A stretch of DNA of 64,000 nucleotides, taken from NCBI GenBank assembly GCA_017435305.1, contig JAFSFH010000008.1, forward strand, positions 123,616 to 187,615, read 5' to 3'. The notes beneath the pieces were generated by a model. The model saw nothing but the letters and a program-made list of their open reading frames with translations. It did not search any database and was not told where the DNA came from. Of the stretch, positions 62,532-64,000 are shown one piece after another. The stretch is from Clostridia bacterium (GTDB taxonomy: Bacteria > Bacillota_A > Clostridia > Oscillospirales > Acutalibacteraceae). The translations under genes and the position numbers were made by a program. Within the stretch, counting starts at the first letter, position 1; every line of letters starts with the position of its first letter.

Positions 62532-63815
62532 ATGGAGAGAATACATATTATCGGGGGCAACCGCCTGGAGGGGATCGTTCCCATCCACGGCGCTAAAAAC
62601 AGCGCCCTGCCGCTGCTGGCGGCTACCCTGCTGGTGGCGGGGGTCTGTGAGATCGATAATTGCCCCCACCTGTCGGATGTAACCGCCGCCATGGAGATCT
62701 TGCGGCATTTGGGCTGTCGGGTGACCCGACAGGACCACCTGGTCACGGTGGATGCCACCGCACCGAGCGGCAGGGATATTCCCGACCGCCTGATGGGGGA
62801 GATGCGCTCCTCCATCGTGTTTTTGGGGGCGGTGGTGGCACGCTGCGGCGGCTGTGAGTTGACCTATCCCGGCGGCTGTGAGCTGGGACCCCGTCCCATC
62901 GACCTGCACCTGTCCGCTCTGCGGCAGATGGGTGTGACGGTGGAGGAGAGCCACGGGCGCCTGCACTGCGCCGCCGAACGCTTGCACGGGGCGGACATCA
63001 CCCTGCACTTCCCCAGTGTGGGCGCCACCGAAAACGTGGTGCTGGCGGCCTGTACCGCCCGCGGTACCACCCGCCTGCGTAATGCGGCCAGAGAGCCGGA
63101 GATCGGCGATCTCTGCCGTTTCCTAAACGCCTGCGGAGCCCGTATTTCGGGGTATGAAAGCGGTTACATAACCATCGAGGGCGTTCCGTCCCTCACCCCC
63201 TGTGCCCATCGGGTGATGGCGGATCGCATTGAGACCGCCACCTATCTGGCGGCGGCAGCGGTCACCGGCGGTGACCTGCTTCTTACCGCCGCCGACCCCC
63301 ACACCGTGGCGCCCACCTTGCCCTGCCTACAGCAGGCAGGATGCACCGTCACCGTGCGGGAGGATGGACTGCGGATACAGGCTCCCCGCTCATTGGGGCG
63401 GCTGGGGTTTATACGGACGTTGCCCTATCCCGGGTTTCCCACCGATGCGGCGGCGCCGCTGCTGGCGGCGGCCTGCGTAGGGCAGGGCACCTCCGTTTTT
63501 GTGGAGACCATATTTGAAAACCGCTACCGCTACGTGGATGAGCTGACCCGTATGGGCGCCCGCATCCGCGTGGATGGACGGGTGGCGGTGGTGGAGGGCG
63601 GCACACCCCTGCAGGGGGCGGCTGTCCGTTGCACCGACCTGCGGGGCGGTGCGGCGCTGGTGGTGGCGGGTCTGGCCGCCGTCGGCGAAACGCGGGTGGA
63701 GGAGCTTCATCATCTGGACCGCGGATACGAGGATATGATCGGCTGTCTGAGCGGGGTGGGGGCGGATATTCGCCGCCTGCCTAGGGTAGAGCGACAAATC
63801 CCAACTCCGTTTTAG
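62532..63815 (+). CDS. murA: UDP-N-acetylglucosamine 1-carboxyvinyltransferase
   Basis: 427 residues from ATG 62532 behind GAGGAGG; the upstream TTG frame is not needed. GAKNSALPLLAATLL at residues 20-34, the catalytic loop YPGGCELGPRPIDLHLSALR with Cys116 (target of fosfomycin), and the six repeated beta-alpha units are complete to the end. It makes the first committed step of peptidoglycan synthesis. It closes the visible dcw cluster. Confidence 0.95.
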   Translation: MERIHIIGGNRLEGIVPIHGAKNSALPLLAATLLVAGVCEIDNCPHLSDVTAAMEILRHLGCRVTRQDHLVTVDATAPSGRDIPDRLMGEMRSSIVFLGAVVARCGGCELTYPGGCELGPRPIDLHLSALRQMGVTVEESHGRLHCAAERLHGADITLHFPSVGATENVVLAACTARGTTRLRNAAREPEIGDLCRFLNACGARISGYESGYITIEGVPSLTPCAHRVMADRIETATYLAAAAVTGGDLLLTAADPHTVAPTLPCLQQAGCTVTVREDGLRIQAPRSLGRLGFIRTLPYPGFPTDAAAPLLAAACVGQGTSVFVETIFENRYRYVDELTRMGARIRVDGRVAVVEGGTPLQGAAVRCTDLRGGAALVVAGLAAVGETRVEELHHLDRGYEDMIGCLSGVGADIRRLPRVERQIPTPF

Positions 63816-63861
63816 AAAGAGGGGTTTTCGCTCCATCTTCGTTAAAATACTCGCAAATACC

Positions 63862-63935
63862 GGGGTGGCTCGCGGATGGTGCAGACGGTTAGTTCCGTTG
63901 CCACCCCTATGAGAATGGTGCACAGCACCATTCTC
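63862..63935. other. two adjacent inverted repeats after murA
   Basis: GGGGTGGC (63862-63869) pairs with GCCACCCC (63900-63907), and GAGAATGGTGC (63911-63921) pairs perfectly with GCACCATTCTC (63925-63935). No T run follows the second. They may form an attenuator or processing site before the next gene. No gene was seen from 63816 to the window end. Confidence 0.55.
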
Positions 63936-64000
63936 TCAAGCAGTCACCTGACATTTTGCTGTGTTTTGTGCCTTGATAGAACAAAAATCCTTTCTTCCTA

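Overview
The window looks like a GC-rich, Gram-positive gut Firmicute of the Clostridia, most likely the Oscillospiraceae (Ruminococcaceae). The reasons are the dcw cluster starting with mraZ, a SpoVD-like PBP with PASTA domains, MurE with a meso-DAP motif, Asp23 with a FakA-like DAK2 protein, YmdB, SecA with a SEC-C tail, DUF6062 and DUF6514 proteins, and strong Shine-Dalgarno sites. No ribosomal RNA gene or other taxonomic marker is present, so the family-level placement is inference.

Chromosomal left arm (1-23.0 kb). It holds a truncated cell-wall amidase, a secreted subtilase with Glu in the position of the catalytic Asp, an ECF sigma/anti-sigma pair, and a metG - flavin reductase - valS operon followed by an unusual array of small hairpins. 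Next come an oligopeptide-type binding lipoprotein, asp23-fakA-like genes, ymdB, a DUF6062 gene, secA, glnA, an MFS transporter, an acyltransferase and thymidine kinase. The arm ends at an initiator tRNA-fMet gene.

Mobile region (23.05-48.92 kb). This region is visibly AT-rich. Two related integrative elements are stacked in the tRNA-fMet gene. A 118-bp direct repeat (23054-23171 and 43819-43936) starts exactly at the anticodon loop. Arrays of GACGCCA spaced 12 bp apart flank it, as expected for arm sites of a tyrosine integrase. Element A (23.05-43.8 kb) looks complete. It carries a DUF4062 gene under a promoter with an almost perfect LexA box, a membrane-anchored PIN-like protein, a PPP-type phosphatase coupled to the integrase, a replication-like module (winged-helix protein, DUF669-type protein), a regulator broken by an in-frame UGA, a small serine recombinase and several paralogous small genes. 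It also has a restriction island (GmrSD-like, two C5 methyltransferases, an MspI-family endonuclease) and a peptide deformylase/ADP-ribosyltransferase pair. I saw no relaxase, conjugation or capsid genes. Element B (43.8-48.9 kb) is a remnant: left arm sites, a small operon with a possible antisense RNA, an XRE regulator, a Kiwa-like pair (kwaA/kwaB) and an integrase missing its N-terminal 76 residues. In both elements different defence-like cargo sits between the left att site and the integrase.

Chromosomal right arm (48.9-64 kb). It holds a DUF6514/XRE pair, a secreted small protein, a second ECF sigma/DUF4367 pair, ychF, and the division and cell-wall cluster mraZ-rsmH-ftsL-pbp-murE-mraY-ftsW-murG-murA. 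MraZ-box-like repeats lie in its leader. murD and murF are not in the usual places.
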